Part shown: piece after piece, positions 25,432 to 33,625 of the stretch
Layout: each line of letters begins with the position of its first letter
Numbering within the stretch: the stretch's first letter is position 1
Assembly (NCBI RefSeq): GCF_002159265.1
Contig: NZ_NFHG01000007.1
Location: 81,089-145,088, forward strand
Origin: Flavonifractor sp. An82
GTDB taxonomy: Bacteria; Bacillota; Clostridia; Oscillospirales; Oscillospiraceae
Length of the DNA: 64,000 bases
Direction of reading: 5' to 3'
Notes under the pieces: generated by a model
What the model saw: only the letters and a program-made list of their open reading frames with translations
What the model was told of the DNA's origin: nothing
The model's database searches: none
Program-made: the position numbers and the translations under genes

Positions 25432-26031
25432 GTGGAGGACTATCGAACCCGTAGAAAAGAGCAGGCCAAACAGACCGAGCAGGCCATTTTGCAGGCCGCC
25501 ATGGACCTGTCCCGCAAGCAGAGCTTTGACAAGGTCTCCATTCGGGAGATCTGCCAGCAGGCGGGCATCACCACAGGGGCCTTTTACCACCACTTCCGCT
25601 CCAAGGAGGACCTGCTCTCCCGGGGCTTTGCCCCGCTGGACACCTATCTGGAGCAGGCCCTCAACGGCCACCAGGACGACCCTCCCGCCGACCGGCTGTG
25701 GCGGCTGATGACCAACTACGCCGAATTTCTGGAAAACCTGGGCTGGGAGCTGGTGGCCCGTTACTACCAGCGGCGGCTGGACTCCCCTGACGACACCTCC
25801 TCCATGGATTCCAGCCGGTTCACCCTGCGGGCCATGGCCGATTGTCTGGGGCAGGCGGAGGCCGAGGGCGGGCTGCTGCCCGGCTGGTCGGCGGAGTGGA
25901 CCGCCGACTTCCTGCTGCGTCACTTCCGCGGCGTAGTCATCGACTGGACCCTCCACCGGGGCTCCTACCGGCTGCTGGCCAGGCTGGAGCAGGACTATAC
26001 CCTTTTCAGCCAGGTGTTCCGCACCGGCTAA
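25432..26031 (+). CDS. TetR/AcrR family transcriptional regulator
   Basis: The 199-aa protein has an N-terminal helix-turn-helix of the TetR type (ILQAAMDLSRKQSFDKVSIR, then ICQQAGITTGAFYHHFRSKE), with a divergent all-helical ligand domain after residue 60. The start is a GTG at 25432 placed behind AGAGGTGG. It faces degV across a 17-bp palindrome, so a fatty-acid-related ligand is possible but unproven. Confidence 0.9.
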   Translation: MEDYRTRRKEQAKQTEQAILQAAMDLSRKQSFDKVSIREICQQAGITTGAFYHHFRSKEDLLSRGFAPLDTYLEQALNGHQDDPPADRLWRLMTNYAEFLENLGWELVARYYQRRLDSPDDTSSMDSSRFTLRAMADCLGQAEAEGGLLPGWSAEWTADFLLRHFRGVVIDWTLHRGSYRLLARLEQDYTLFSQVFRTG

Positions 26032-26088
26032 GGGACAGGCAACTTTTTCTTCCATGGCGCATACCCATCTGTGAAGGAGGTGTGTGCC

Positions 26089-27279
26089 ATGTCCCGACTG
26101 CTGTCCAAGGCCCGGATCCGCGATCTGCTCCTGGGTCTGGTCCTGTTGTGCGCCACATTGGCGCTGATGCTCTACCCAAAGCCATCCATGGAGGCCGCCC
26201 GGACCGGCCTCCAGCTGTGCTATAACGTGATTATCCCGTCTCTGTTTCCTTTCTTTGTGCTCTCCTCCCTGGTGGTGGAGCTGGGTCTGGCCCGCTATCT
26301 GGGCCGGCTGCTGGAGGGGGTCATGCGCCCCCTCTTTCACGTCAGCGGCGCCTGCGCCTCCGCCTTTGCCCTGGGCTTCGTGGGGGGCTACCCGGTGGGC
26401 GCCAAGACCGCCATCAGCCTGTATGAGAAAGGGATGTGCACCCGTACCGAGGCGGAGCGGCTGCTGGCCTTCTGCAATAACTCCGGCCCCGCCTTTATTC
26501 TGGGGGTGGTGGGGGCGGGCATCTTCGCCAGCAGCGCAGTGGGGGTGGCCCTCTACCTGGCCCACGCTCTGGCGTCGGTGTGCGTGGGGCTGCTCTTCCG
26601 GTTCTACAAGGCCGCGGAGGACTGCGGCAAGGGCAAGGCCCGCCGCTCCTCTCCTCAGTTTCAGGCCCAGCGCTTTTCCACCGCCTTTACCGGCTCGGTG
26701 AAAAATGCCTTTCTGTCTACCCTGAATATCTGTGCCTTTGTGGTGTTTTTTACAGTCGTGATCCAGCTTTTGATCCGCTCCGGCTTTCTGCCCGGTTTGG
26801 CTCAGGTGCTGGGTACCGTGCTGGCCCCCTTCGGTCTGACCCCGGAGTGGGCCCAGCGGCTGCTCACCGGCGCGCTGGAGATCTCCTCCGGAGTGTCCAC
26901 CCTGTCGGAGGGGGGCGCCCTCAGCGGCCGGCTCACCATGGCCGCCTTCATGCTGGGATGGGCAGGGCTGTCGGTCCACTGTCAGGTGCTCTCCTTCATC
27001 GGGGGCAGCGGTCTGTCCGTGGGCACCTATCTGGCAGGCAAGCTGCTCCACGGCTTTTTGTCCGCCCTCTTCATCGGGGTGCTGGTCCGTCTGGTCCCCC
27101 TCACCGCTCCCGTTTCCAATTACCTGGCCGACCAGGTGGCCGGCATCGCAGGCATGGAATTTCACAGTACCCTTACCGTCTCCATCCTGGCGGCATGGCT
27201 CATCTTCCTTGGCTTTCTGCTGGCGGCGGCCCTGGGCTCACGAAAATGCCTTGGCAAACGCCGGAAAAGCGTGGTATAA
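26089..27279 (+). CDS. ylbJ: Sporulation integral membrane protein YlbJ-like
   Basis: The 396-aa polytopic protein has two homologous nucleoside-recognition (Gate) type halves, with LGFVGGYPVGAKTAI and FCNNSGPAFILG in the first and a matching region near SGVSTLSEGG in the second. YlbJ of Bacillus is needed for heat-resistant spore cortex and has been linked to dipicolinic acid handling. The ATG at 26089 follows GGAGG at eight bases; an in-frame GTG six codons earlier is less likely. It supports a spore-forming host. Confidence 0.88.
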   Translation: MSRLLSKARIRDLLLGLVLLCATLALMLYPKPSMEAARTGLQLCYNVIIPSLFPFFVLSSLVVELGLARYLGRLLEGVMRPLFHVSGACASAFALGFVGGYPVGAKTAISLYEKGMCTRTEAERLLAFCNNSGPAFILGVVGAGIFASSAVGVALYLAHALASVCVGLLFRFYKAAEDCGKGKARRSSPQFQAQRFSTAFTGSVKNAFLSTLNICAFVVFFTVVIQLLIRSGFLPGLAQVLGTVLAPFGLTPEWAQRLLTGALEISSGVSTLSEGGALSGRLTMAAFMLGWAGLSVHCQVLSFIGGSGLSVGTYLAGKLLHGFLSALFIGVLVRLVPLTAPVSNYLADQVAGIAGMEFHSTLTVSILAAWLIFLGFLLAAALGSRKCLGKRRKSVV

Positions 27280-27309
27280 TGATAGGTACGAGAAAAGAGG
27301 AGGGAGCAT

Positions 27310-27519
27310 ATGCTGTTCCAAAAGGACATTGAGCCCCGCTGCTGCTACTGCCAGCGCGGCACCAAGCTGGACGAGGAGCAGGTCCTCTGCGTCAAGAAGG
27401 GCGTGGTCTCCCCCGGGGGCAGCTGCCGCTCCTTCCGGTATGACCCGCTGAAGCGGGTGCCCACTCCGCCGGTGTCGCTGGATCTGGGCAAGCTGAAGGA
27501 CGAGGATTTCACCTTATAA
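27310..27519 (+). CDS. Small cysteine-rich protein, putative zinc ribbon (69 aa)
   Basis: I recognise no named family. The 69-aa product has CCYC near its N-terminus, a further cysteine in VLCVKKG and one in GGSCRSF, a spacing that could form one zinc-binding site. The start follows GGAGGGAGCAT and lies 30 bp after ylbJ, so the two are probably co-transcribed; a strong terminator follows. Such short C-x-x-C proteins are common next to spore or housekeeping genes of Clostridia. Confidence 0.75.
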   Translation: MLFQKDIEPRCCYCQRGTKLDEEQVLCVKKGVVSPGGSCRSFRYDPLKRVPTPPVSLDLGKLKDEDFTL

Positions 27520-27521
27520 TC

Positions 27522-27559
27522 AAAGCGGGACCCGCTGCATCAGCAGCGGGTCCCGCTTT
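27522..27559. terminator. Bidirectional terminator between zinc-ribbon gene and spmB
   Basis: A 17-bp perfect stem (27522-27538 with 27543-27559) ending in T's lies between the convergent genes. Confidence 0.9.
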
Positions 27560-27565
27560 TGCGTT

Positions 27566-28084
27566 TTAAAACAGTAGCCGCACCGCCCAGGCGGCGGCCA
27601 AGAAGCCGGCCAGATCAGCGCACAGAGCGGCAGGCACGGCGTAGCGGGTCTTGACGATGCCCGCCGCCCCGAAATAGACGGCAATGGTATAGAAGGTAGT
27701 CTCGGTAGACCCCAGCATGACGGCAGCGGTACGGCCGATAAGGGAGTCCGGGCCGTAGGTGGAAATGAGCTCCGCCCCCACACCCAGGGCGGCGGAACCG
27801 CTGACCGGACGCACCAGCATCAGGGCCACCGTCTCCGGCGGGATGCCCAGGTTGGTAAGCAGAGGCGCCAGGGCCTCCGCCGCCAGCTCCAGCACCCCCG
27901 AGGCCCGCAGCATGTACACCGCTGTCAGCAGGCCCACCAGGGCGGGCACGATGCGGATGAGCACCCCCAGCCCCTCCTCCGCGCCGGAGATAAGGGCGCT
28001 GTACACGTCCACCTTCCGCACCATGCCCCACAGGGCAACCGTCCCGATGATGATGGGCACCAGCATGGTAAAAAAGGTCCCCAT
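27566..28084 (-). CDS. spmB: Spore maturation protein B
   Basis: The 172-aa membrane protein belongs to the nucleoside-recognition domain family and contains the SpmB-type blocks RIVPALVGLLTAVYMLRASG, LVRPVSGSAALG and MLGSTETTFYTIAVYFG. SpmA and SpmB are needed for core dehydration of the spore. The ATG at 28084 follows GGAGGG; a longer frame would overlap spmA. It lies two bases after spmA in the same operon. Confidence 0.92.
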   Translation of the reverse strand: MGTFFTMLVPIIIGTVALWGMVRKVDVYSALISGAEEGLGVLIRIVPALVGLLTAVYMLRASGVLELAAEALAPLLTNLGIPPETVALMLVRPVSGSAALGVGAELISTYGPDSLIGRTAAVMLGSTETTFYTIAVYFGAAGIVKTRYAVPAALCADLAGFLAAAWAVRLLF

Positions 28085-28086
28085 GG

Positions 28087-28665
28087 TCAGTCCCTCCACA
28101 GCCTGGCCAACAGCTTGGTCGCCAGGATACCCACGGTCACTGACAGGGCGGAGGCCAGCCACACCGCCGGCAGGATATCAAAGGGGGTCTCACACCCGGC
28201 AGCCAGCCGCACCCCCGCCACGGTGGTGGGAATGAGCTGAATGGAGGCAGTGTTGCACACCACTAGCATGCACAGGGAATCGGAGGCCACTCCCGGAGTG
28301 CGTCGGCTCATGAGCCGGGCCGCCTGAATGCCCAAGGGGGTGGCGGCGTTGCCCAGTCCCAAAAGGTTGGCCGATACGTTGGCGGAGATGCTGTCCATCA
28401 CGTCCCGGTCCCGGGCAAAGGCCGGGTAGAGCCGGCCCAGCAGGGGCCGCAGCAGCCGGGACAGGCCGGCGGACAGACCGGAGCGCTTCATGATCTCCAT
28501 GACCCCCATCCACAAGCAGAGCACCCCTGACATGGCCAGACACAGATCCACCGCCGCCCCGGCTCCCTCCAGCGCCGCCGCCCCCACCGCCCCGCCGTTG
28601 CCGGTGGCCAGCCCGCACAGGATGGAGATGACCACCATCCCCGTCCAGATTGCCGCCATTGCCAT
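28087..28665 (-). CDS. spmA: Spore maturation protein A
   Basis: The 192-aa membrane protein has the SpmA signatures LCLWMGVMEIMKRSGLS, NVSANLLGLGNAATPLGI and LVVCNTASIQLIPTT. It acts with SpmB in spore core dehydration. Two starts are possible: the ATG at 28665 and one six bases downstream (28659), which sits at better distance from GGAGG. The pair forms a two-gene sporulation operon; no sigma-E or sigma-F promoter could be called with certainty. Confidence 0.92.
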   Translation of the reverse strand: MAMAAIWTGMVVISILCGLATGNGGAVGAAALEGAGAAVDLCLAMSGVLCLWMGVMEIMKRSGLSAGLSRLLRPLLGRLYPAFARDRDVMDSISANVSANLLGLGNAATPLGIQAARLMSRRTPGVASDSLCMLVVCNTASIQLIPTTVAGVRLAAGCETPFDILPAVWLASALSVTVGILATKLLARLWRD

Positions 28666-28789
28666 GCCCTCCGCCCCTTTCTCCTTCCTAATTTCCAGAT
28701 CAGGCTATCTATACGATCCAGCTTCGGAAAAGATACCCAATTCCACGGCGAAAATTGGCAGATAATATATGAAGTTTTTGTAACATCGC

Positions 28790-28817
28790 TTGACAGGGCA
28801 ATACGTTGTGTTATAAT
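28790..28817 (+). promoter_or_regulatory. Promoter of the AbrB-family gene
   Basis: Perfect TTGACA (28790-28795), 16 bases, perfect TATAAT (28812-28817), with a 5' leader of about 55 bases. Confidence 0.85.
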
Positions 28818-28880
28818 TGTGTCAGTTTCTAGTTAATGAAGGGAATAATTGGAAGCTAATAGGGAAAGGAAGTAGCATTT

Positions 28881-29123
28881 ATGAAGTCAACTGGGATCGT
28901 ACGCAAAGTAGATGAGCTGGGCCGCATCGTCCTGCCCATCGAACTTCGCCGCACGCTGGATATCGCGGAGAAGGATTCTCTGGAGATTTATGTGGACGGC
29001 GCCTCTATTGTGCTGAAAAAGTATCAGCCCGCCTGCATTTTCTGCGATGATGCCAAGGATGTGGTCAACTTTAAGGGCAAAAACGTGTGCACCAACTGCA
29101 TCCGTGAGCTCCAGCTGAAGTGA
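28881..29123 (+). CDS. AbrB/SpoVT-family transition-state regulator
   Basis: The 80-aa protein starts with the AbrB DNA-binding fold (STGIVRKVDELGRIVLPIEL, then RRTLDI) and continues with CIFCDDAKDVVNFKGKNVC and TNC, a C-terminal zinc-ribbon-like cysteine set found in AbrB-type regulators of Clostridia. AbrB proteins regulate stationary-phase and sporulation genes. It is monocistronic, with a consensus promoter and a strong terminator, which suggests high expression. Confidence 0.93.
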   Translation: MKSTGIVRKVDELGRIVLPIELRRTLDIAEKDSLEIYVDGASIVLKKYQPACIFCDDAKDVVNFKGKNVCTNCIRELQLK

Positions 29124-29141
29124 TCCAAGCAGAAAGAAACC

Positions 29142-29182
29142 GGGACTCCACCTGCATTTTGCAGGTGGAGTCCCTTTCTTTT
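29142..29182 (+). terminator. Terminator of the AbrB-family gene
   Basis: A 15-bp perfect stem (29142-29156 with 29160-29174, loop TTT) followed by TTTCTTTT. Confidence 0.92.
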
Positions 29183-29346
29183 GCTAAATTTGCTAATAAT
29201 TATACAATTAACACAGGTTAAAAGATTGCTTCAATTTTGTGCTGTTTTTTCCCATCTTTTTCCCTGTTTTCCCGCTGAATCGACGCTTTTTCTGCGGATT
29301 TGACACTTTTGATTCGGGTCAAAAATATACGATTTGTAATATTTGA

Positions 29347-29364
29347 TTATCCTAATTAGGATAA
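29347..29364. promoter_or_regulatory. 18-bp perfect AT-rich palindrome downstream of rsmI
   Basis: TTATCCTAATTAGGATAA is a perfect palindrome seven bases beyond the rsmI stop codon, in an AT-rich stretch (29185-29370) that otherwise holds no gene. It looks like a protein-binding site rather than a terminator, but no gene starts within 150 bp that it could obviously control. Confidence 0.5.
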
Positions 29365-29370
29365 CATTGT

Positions 29371-30201
29371 TTATTCATTCATAGCCCTGCTATAGAGCTC
29401 ATTCTTGGGCAGACCGGTCTCCTTGGCGGCCTGCCGGGCGGCGTCCTTCAGGGACATGCCCTGCTCCCGCAGCTGGGCCACCCGTTCCAGCCCCTGCTCC
29501 AGGGTGGGGGTCTCCCGGGCGTCCTCCGCGGCGCCCTCCACCACCAGGACGAACTCTCCCCGGGGCGGGTTGGCCTCGTACCAGGTCACCGCCTCCCCCA
29601 GGGTGGTGCGGCGCACCTCCTCGTGGAGTTTGGTCAGCTCCCGGCACAGGGAGATCCGCCGGTCCGTTCCAAAGACCTCCGCCAGATCGGCCAGGGTGGC
29701 AGTCAGCTTGTGGGGGGCCTCGTAGAAGATCATGGTACGCCGCTCCTGCCGCAGCTCCTCCAGGTGGGCCCGGCGGTTTTTCTTGTTCATGGCCAGAAAA
29801 CCCTCAAAGGTAAAGCGGCCGGTGGGCAGCCCGGATACCGACAGGGCGGTAACCAGGGCGCAGGGGCCGGGAATGGCCACCACCTCCACCCCATTCTGGG
29901 CACACAGCCGCACCAGATCCTCGCCGGGGTCGGACACCGCCGGGGTACCTGCGTCGGTGACCAGAGCGCAGCTCTCCCCTGCCAGCAGGCGGCCCAGCAC
30001 CGCCTGTCCACCCGCCTCGGTGTTGTGGCGGTAGTAGGAGATCATGGGCTTTTTCAGCCCCAGGTGATTGAGCAGCTTGAGGGACACCCGGGTGTCCTCG
30101 GCGGCAATGAAGTCCACTGCCGCCAGGGTATCCGCCATCCGCTGGGAAATATCCCCCAGGTTGCCGATGGGGGTGGGTACCAGATATAAGATTCCGGCCA
30201 T
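29371..30201 (-). CDS. rsmI: 16S rRNA (cytidine-1402 2'-O)-methyltransferase
   Basis: RsmI methylates the ribose of C1402 in the decoding centre. The 276-aa protein shows LVPTPIGNLGDIS at the N-terminus, SDPGEDLVR, IPGPCALVTALSVSGLPT, and FYEAPHKL, all diagnostic of RsmI within the tetrapyrrole-methylase fold. It follows the TrmN6-like gene by four bases and is the last gene of a five-gene run (xre, NUDIX, trmN6, rsmI). Confidence 0.95.
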   Translation of the reverse strand: MAGILYLVPTPIGNLGDISQRMADTLAAVDFIAAEDTRVSLKLLNHLGLKKPMISYYRHNTEAGGQAVLGRLLAGESCALVTDAGTPAVSDPGEDLVRLCAQNGVEVVAIPGPCALVTALSVSGLPTGRFTFEGFLAMNKKNRRAHLEELRQERRTMIFYEAPHKLTATLADLAEVFGTDRRISLCRELTKLHEEVRRTTLGEAVTWYEANPPRGEFVLVVEGAAEDARETPTLEQGLERVAQLREQGMSLKDAARQAAKETGLPKNELYSRAMNE

Positions 30202-30205
30202 AGGA

Positions 30206-30850
30206 TTACCTCCGGTTCATCAGTAATGTAGGCAGGACCTCCAGTCCCGGCCTGCCCTGCCGCACCGCCTCCACCAGAACAGCGGAGGGGGGCGTGTCCT
30301 CCCGGTGCTGGATCAGCCGGAGCCGTTTGGGCTCCAGGGCGCTTTCATGGAGGGCGGCAAAGAGCTCTGCCAGACGCTCCGGCCGGTGGACCAGGGCAAA
30401 CCGCCCGCCGTTTTTGGCCAGCCGTCCGGCGGCGGCGCACCAGTCGGCCAGCGTGGCCTCCTCCATGCGGGTCGCTCCGCCGTCTCCCCCGCTGCCCGCC
30501 TTGAAGTAGGGCGGGTTGGCGATCACCAGGGAGAAGCCCCCCGCCGGCAGAGTTTTGCACACCTGGCGGAGATCGCCGGTGTAAATTTCCCCCGTCAAGC
30601 CATTTTCCGCCAGATTCTTGCGGGCCAGGGCACTGTCCGCCGGGGAAATTTCCACACCGGTCAGGGTCAATGTGGATTGCCGCCCGGCCAGAAGCAGGAG
30701 CAAAGCCCCCGCCCCGCAGCCCAGATCGCACACCCTGTCCCCCCGCCGCAGGGTGGCAAATGCGGCCAGGGCCAGGCTGTCCTGCCCCAGGGGGAAGCAG
30801 GTGTCCGACTGCTCATAGCGGTAGGGACCCAGCTGCTCCGGCCCTCTCAT
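30206..30850 (-). CDS. trmN6: tRNA1(Val) (adenine-37 N6)-methyltransferase-like protein
   Basis: The 214-aa SAM methyltransferase has VCDLGCGAGALLLLLA as motif I and the amino-methyltransferase motif IANPPYF (NPPY), with FPLGQDSLALAAF at the N-terminus typical of the TrmN6/YfiC group. It should methylate N6 of adenine in tRNA. Its position before rsmI is conserved in many Firmicutes (from general knowledge). It overlaps the NUDIX gene by four bases (ATGA). Confidence 0.9.
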   Translation of the reverse strand: MRGPEQLGPYRYEQSDTCFPLGQDSLALAAFATLRRGDRVCDLGCGAGALLLLLAGRQSTLTLTGVEISPADSALARKNLAENGLTGEIYTGDLRQVCKTLPAGGFSLVIANPPYFKAGSGGDGGATRMEEATLADWCAAAGRLAKNGGRFALVHRPERLAELFAALHESALEPKRLRLIQHREDTPPSAVLVEAVRQGRPGLEVLPTLLMNRR

Positions 30851-31458
30851 GCCATACCCTCCATCAGGCGGCGGACGATGCGGCCGGTGAGTCCCCAGAT
30901 AGGCCGGTCCGTCCAGGGGTAGACGGGCACAGTGGCCGTCCCGCTGCGCCAGCGGTAGCCGTTGGGAAAGCCAATGCAGTCATAGGGGAAGTCCGTCCCC
31001 ACCTGGGGCTTGAGCTCGTAGGAGTAGATCTGAGGCGGGTGGGTGCGCAGCCACTCCACCGGCACCAGGAAGGTGCTGTCCACCTCGGCAGGGCTGGGGG
31101 CCATGGCGGCCAGTCCCGCCGGGCTCACCACCCCCAGGAAGGGGTGCATCACAAACTTGCCCTGCTGCACCAGCAGGTCCAGGGGGGAGATAATCTCCAC
31201 CTCCCCAGCTGGGATGGCCAACTCCTCAAAGGTCTCCCGCAGAGCGCAGTCCCGGGGGCTCTCCCCCCGCTCCACCTTGCCGCCTGGGAAGCACACCTCT
31301 CCCGGCTGGTGGGCCAGGGTGGAGGCGCGCACCTCGAAGAGCAGGCTCAGCCCCTCCGGCCCCTCCACCAGAGGGACCAGCACCGCATATTCCTGCTTGA
31401 CGTCCTGGATTTCAGGCACATGGCCCGCCCAGCGGGCCCGAAAATCGGCCAGGGTCAT
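30847..31458 (-). CDS. NUDIX hydrolase, CoA pyrophosphatase-like
   Basis: The 203-aa protein contains a complete NUDIX box, GGKVERGESPRDCALRETFE followed by ELAI, and the preceding LFEVRASTLAHQPGEVCFPG, which resembles the CoA-specific UPF0035 motif of CoA pyrophosphatases. It probably cleaves CoA or its derivatives to 4'-phosphopantetheine and adenosine phosphate. Its start overlaps the stop of the upstream xre gene by four bases. Confidence 0.9.
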   Translation of the reverse strand: MTLADFRARWAGHVPEIQDVKQEYAVLVPLVEGPEGLSLLFEVRASTLAHQPGEVCFPGGKVERGESPRDCALRETFEELAIPAGEVEIISPLDLLVQQGKFVMHPFLGVVSPAGLAAMAPSPAEVDSTFLVPVEWLRTHPPQIYSYELKPQVGTDFPYDCIGFPNGYRWRSGTATVPVYPWTDRPIWGLTGRIVRRLMEGMA

Positions 31459-31682
31459 GCTTCTTTCCCTTCCGTCCGCCCCAGCAGGTAGTCGGTGGTC
31501 ACGCCGAAATAGTCAGCCAGATGAATCAGCGTCAGGGACGGCACATTGATATAGCCATACTCCATCCGCTGATAATGCCGGTCGGTACAGTCCAGAAGCT
31601 GTGCCATTTCCACCTGGGTCTTATGCTTTTCCTTCCGAAGCTCTTTGAGCCGCTTTCCAAAGGGCTCCATGATTTTTTCCAT
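31455..31682 (-). CDS. XRE-family helix-turn-helix regulator (75 aa)
   Basis: The 75-aa protein is a bare Cro/CI-type DNA-binding domain (RLKELRKEKHKTQVEMAQLL, RMEYGYINVPSLTLIHLADY, FGVTTDYLLGRT). The start taken is the ATG at 31682, although an ATG nine codons upstream is possible. It leads the NUDIX-trmN6-rsmI operon and diverges from a 44-aa gene whose promoter carries an inverted repeat, so it likely represses that gene and itself. Confidence 0.88.
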   Translation of the reverse strand: MEKIMEPFGKRLKELRKEKHKTQVEMAQLLDCTDRHYQRMEYGYINVPSLTLIHLADYFGVTTDYLLGRTEGKEA

Positions 31683-31697
31683 TGTAACAAGGCCCCC

Positions 31698-31736
31698 TTG
31701 ACATGACATTTTATGTGGTGTATAATAAACACGACA
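31698..31736 (+). promoter_or_regulatory. Promoter with overlapping operator for the 44-aa gene
   Basis: TTGACA (31698-31703), 17 bases, TATAAT (31721-31726), a full consensus promoter. TGTGGTGT (31714-31721) and ACACGACA (31729-31736) form an inverted repeat with one mismatch that brackets the -10 box, a natural site for the divergent XRE protein. Confidence 0.75.
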
Positions 31737-31750
31737 TTGGAGGTGGTGCT

Positions 31751-31885
31751 ATGAGTGACTTTCTGACCTTCCTCTATGAAGGATACATCAAACCCTATCT
31801 GGACCGTCAGAGCAGGGACGACGGGGATGCCTTCCTGCTGGGGGTACGCACCGGGGCGGGCCTGCGCCAGAACGGGGCGCTATGA
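31751..31885 (+). CDS. 44-aa microprotein of unknown function
   Basis: No family is recognised. The frame has a strong Shine-Dalgarno (GGAGGTGGTGCT before ATG at 31751) and a consensus promoter, and encodes a protein with an amphipathic aromatic N-terminus (FLTFLYEGYIKPYL) and a glycine-rich basic tail. It ends in TGA at 31885 and overlaps the 3' end of the convergent nrdG gene by six bases. Control by the divergent XRE regulator is likely. Confidence 0.7.
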   Translation: MSDFLTFLYEGYIKPYLDRQSRDDGDAFLLGVRTGAGLRQNGAL

Positions 31886-32407
31886 CTCCGGTCGGGTGAA
31901 GTGGGCCAGGGGATCGGGGCGACTCCACAGCACCACTTTCCCCGACGCCCGGCTCTTGGGTACATCGATGAGCCGCTGGTTGGTGCTCCCCCGGAAAAGA
32001 GCGTCATAGGACTTGAGCTTTTCCACAAAGGGCCCGTCCACCAGCACATCTACCTGCTCCAGCAGGGCGGGCACGCCACCGTCCTCCCGCTCCAGCAGGG
32101 TTTCGTAGAGATAGCCGGTGTAGGCCCACACATTGAGGCCGCGGGCTCTGGCCCAGGCCGCCAGGGCGGCGCACTCCTCCGCCTGGTCAAAGGGCTCCCC
32201 GCCGGACAGGGTGAGCCCGTCGGTGAGGGGATTGGACTCCATCTGCTCCGCCAGCTCCTCCACCGTCACCTCCCGGCCCCCGGCGGGGTCGTGGGTGTCG
32301 GGATTGTGGCAGCCGGGACAGTGATGGGGACAGCCCTGAGTAAAGACAGTGAACCGCAGGCCGGGGCCGTCCACAATGGAGTCGGACACCACATTGGCAA
32401 TACGCAT
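31880..32407 (-). CDS. nrdG: Anaerobic ribonucleotide reductase activating protein
   Basis: The 175-aa radical SAM enzyme has Cys26, Cys30 and Cys33 in CPHHCPGC, preceded by VDGPGLRFTVFTQG, and LSGGEPF; it installs the glycyl radical on NrdD. The ATG at 32407 follows AGGAG; an upstream start would cut into a hairpin. No nrdD lies in the window. It is evidence for anaerobic life. Confidence 0.94.
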   Translation of the reverse strand: MRIANVVSDSIVDGPGLRFTVFTQGCPHHCPGCHNPDTHDPAGGREVTVEELAEQMESNPLTDGLTLSGGEPFDQAEECAALAAWARARGLNVWAYTGYLYETLLEREDGGVPALLEQVDVLVDGPFVEKLKSYDALFRGSTNQRLIDVPKSRASGKVVLWSRPDPLAHFTRPES

Positions 32408-32423
32408 ATCAGTTCTCCTGTAA

Positions 32424-32456
32424 AGAGGGGGCTGCTGCACCGCAGCAGCCCCCTCT
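32424..32456 (-). terminator. Hairpin between chromate transporter and nrdG genes
   Basis: A 15-bp perfect stem (32424-32438 with 32442-32456, loop of 3). The T-run is weak, so it may terminate or only pause transcription ahead of nrdG. Confidence 0.65.
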
Positions 32457-32467
32457 TCCTTCTTATT

Positions 32468-33031
32468 TTAGAATTGGAACACCACGCCTACCACCGCCGA
32501 GGCGGCGATAAACACAATGGGGTGGATCTTTTTCAGGGATTTCACCTGAAGGCAGGCAAAGACCACCACCGCCAGCAGGATGCTCTTCCACTGGAAAAAT
32601 TCCGCTGTACCGAAGGCGGCGCCGGTGTTGATAAGGGCGATGGCGCACACCTCCATCAGGGCCGCGGCGATCAGAGCGGTAGAGGCGGGACGGATGCCGT
32701 AAAACACCGCGTCTACCCCCCGGCTCTCCCGGAATTTTTTCAAAAATCCGGCGATCACCAGAATCACGATGATGGATGGACAGATCAATCCCAGGGTGGC
32801 GATGACGCCGCCTGGTATGCCCCCCACATGAAATCCCACATAGGTGGCCATGTTCACCCCCATGGGGCCGGGGGTGGACTCAGAAATGGCGATCATATTG
32901 GCCAGATCCCCGGCGGTAAACCAGCCGGTGCGGGTCCCCATGTCGGTGAGGAAGGGAATGGTGGCCAGGCCGCCGCCGATGGCGAACAGACCTGTTTTGA
33001 AAAACTCATAGAAGAGCTGGAGATAACTCAT
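32468..33031 (-). CDS. Chromate transporter, second half-subunit
   Basis: The 187-aa membrane protein is one CHR domain: FFKTGLFAIGGGLATIPFL near the N-terminus and ESTPGPMGVNMATYVGF are the conserved blocks. Paired half-size ChrA proteins act together as the counterpart of the long two-domain transporter. Its ATG overlaps the first subunit's stop (ATGA, 33028-33031). The natural substrate in gut bacteria is not known to be chromate. Confidence 0.9.
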   Translation of the reverse strand: MSYLQLFYEFFKTGLFAIGGGLATIPFLTDMGTRTGWFTAGDLANMIAISESTPGPMGVNMATYVGFHVGGIPGGVIATLGLICPSIIVILVIAGFLKKFRESRGVDAVFYGIRPASTALIAAALMEVCAIALINTGAAFGTAEFFQWKSILLAVVVFACLQVKSLKKIHPIVFIAASAVVGVVFQF

Positions 33032-33624
33032 CCCTTCAGCCCTCCTTTGGCGGCCCGGACACACAGGCCGGTGACACCCGCCGCCACCACCAACACAATG
33101 GGTGAGGTGACAAAGCCCATCACCGCCGCCAGGGCGGTCCCGGCAGGAAAGGTCACAAAATTGCCCACCACCGCCAGTACCACCACCACCGCGAAGATGA
33201 GGACAGTGGGCAGATCCACCATGGTACTCTCGCGCAGCTTGAGTACGCTGGACAGGATGAGGGCGCACACACAGGCCCGCACGCCGTTGAAGGCGTGGAT
33301 CACCGCCGGCAGCTGGGCAAAATTCTGTAAAAAGGCGGCAATGACCATGATAATGACAATGGCGGGGAACACCACCCCCAGGGTGGCTACCACGCCCCCC
33401 ACACCGCCGGCCAGCTTATGGCCCACAAAGGTGGCGGTGTTGACGGCAATGACGCCGGGGGTACACTGGCCGATGGCAAAATAGTCGGTCAGCTCCTCCT
33501 CCCGAACCCAGTCACGCTTCTCCACCAGCTCCCGCTGGAGGATAGGCAGCATGGCGTAGCCGCCGCCGAAGGTGCACACGCCTATCCGGGCAAAGAGCCA
33601 AAACAGCTTCCAGTAAAGATTCAC
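33028..33624 (-). CDS. Chromate transporter, first half-subunit
   Basis: This 198-aa CHR-domain protein has FARIGVCTFGGGYAMLPIL and GQCTPGVIAVNTATFVG, matching the second half-subunit encoded next. The start is the GTG at 33624, preceded by GGAG and one base beyond the nadE stop; the longer frame would run inside nadE. The two CHR genes follow nadE without a terminator, so they are likely read through from it. Confidence 0.9.
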   Translation of the reverse strand: MNLYWKLFWLFARIGVCTFGGGYAMLPILQRELVEKRDWVREEELTDYFAIGQCTPGVIAVNTATFVGHKLAGGVGGVVATLGVVFPAIVIIMVIAAFLQNFAQLPAVIHAFNGVRACVCALILSSVLKLRESTMVDLPTVLIFAVVVVLAVVGNFVTFPAGTALAAVMGFVTSPIVLVVAAGVTGLCVRAAKGGLKG

Positions 33625-33625
33625 G

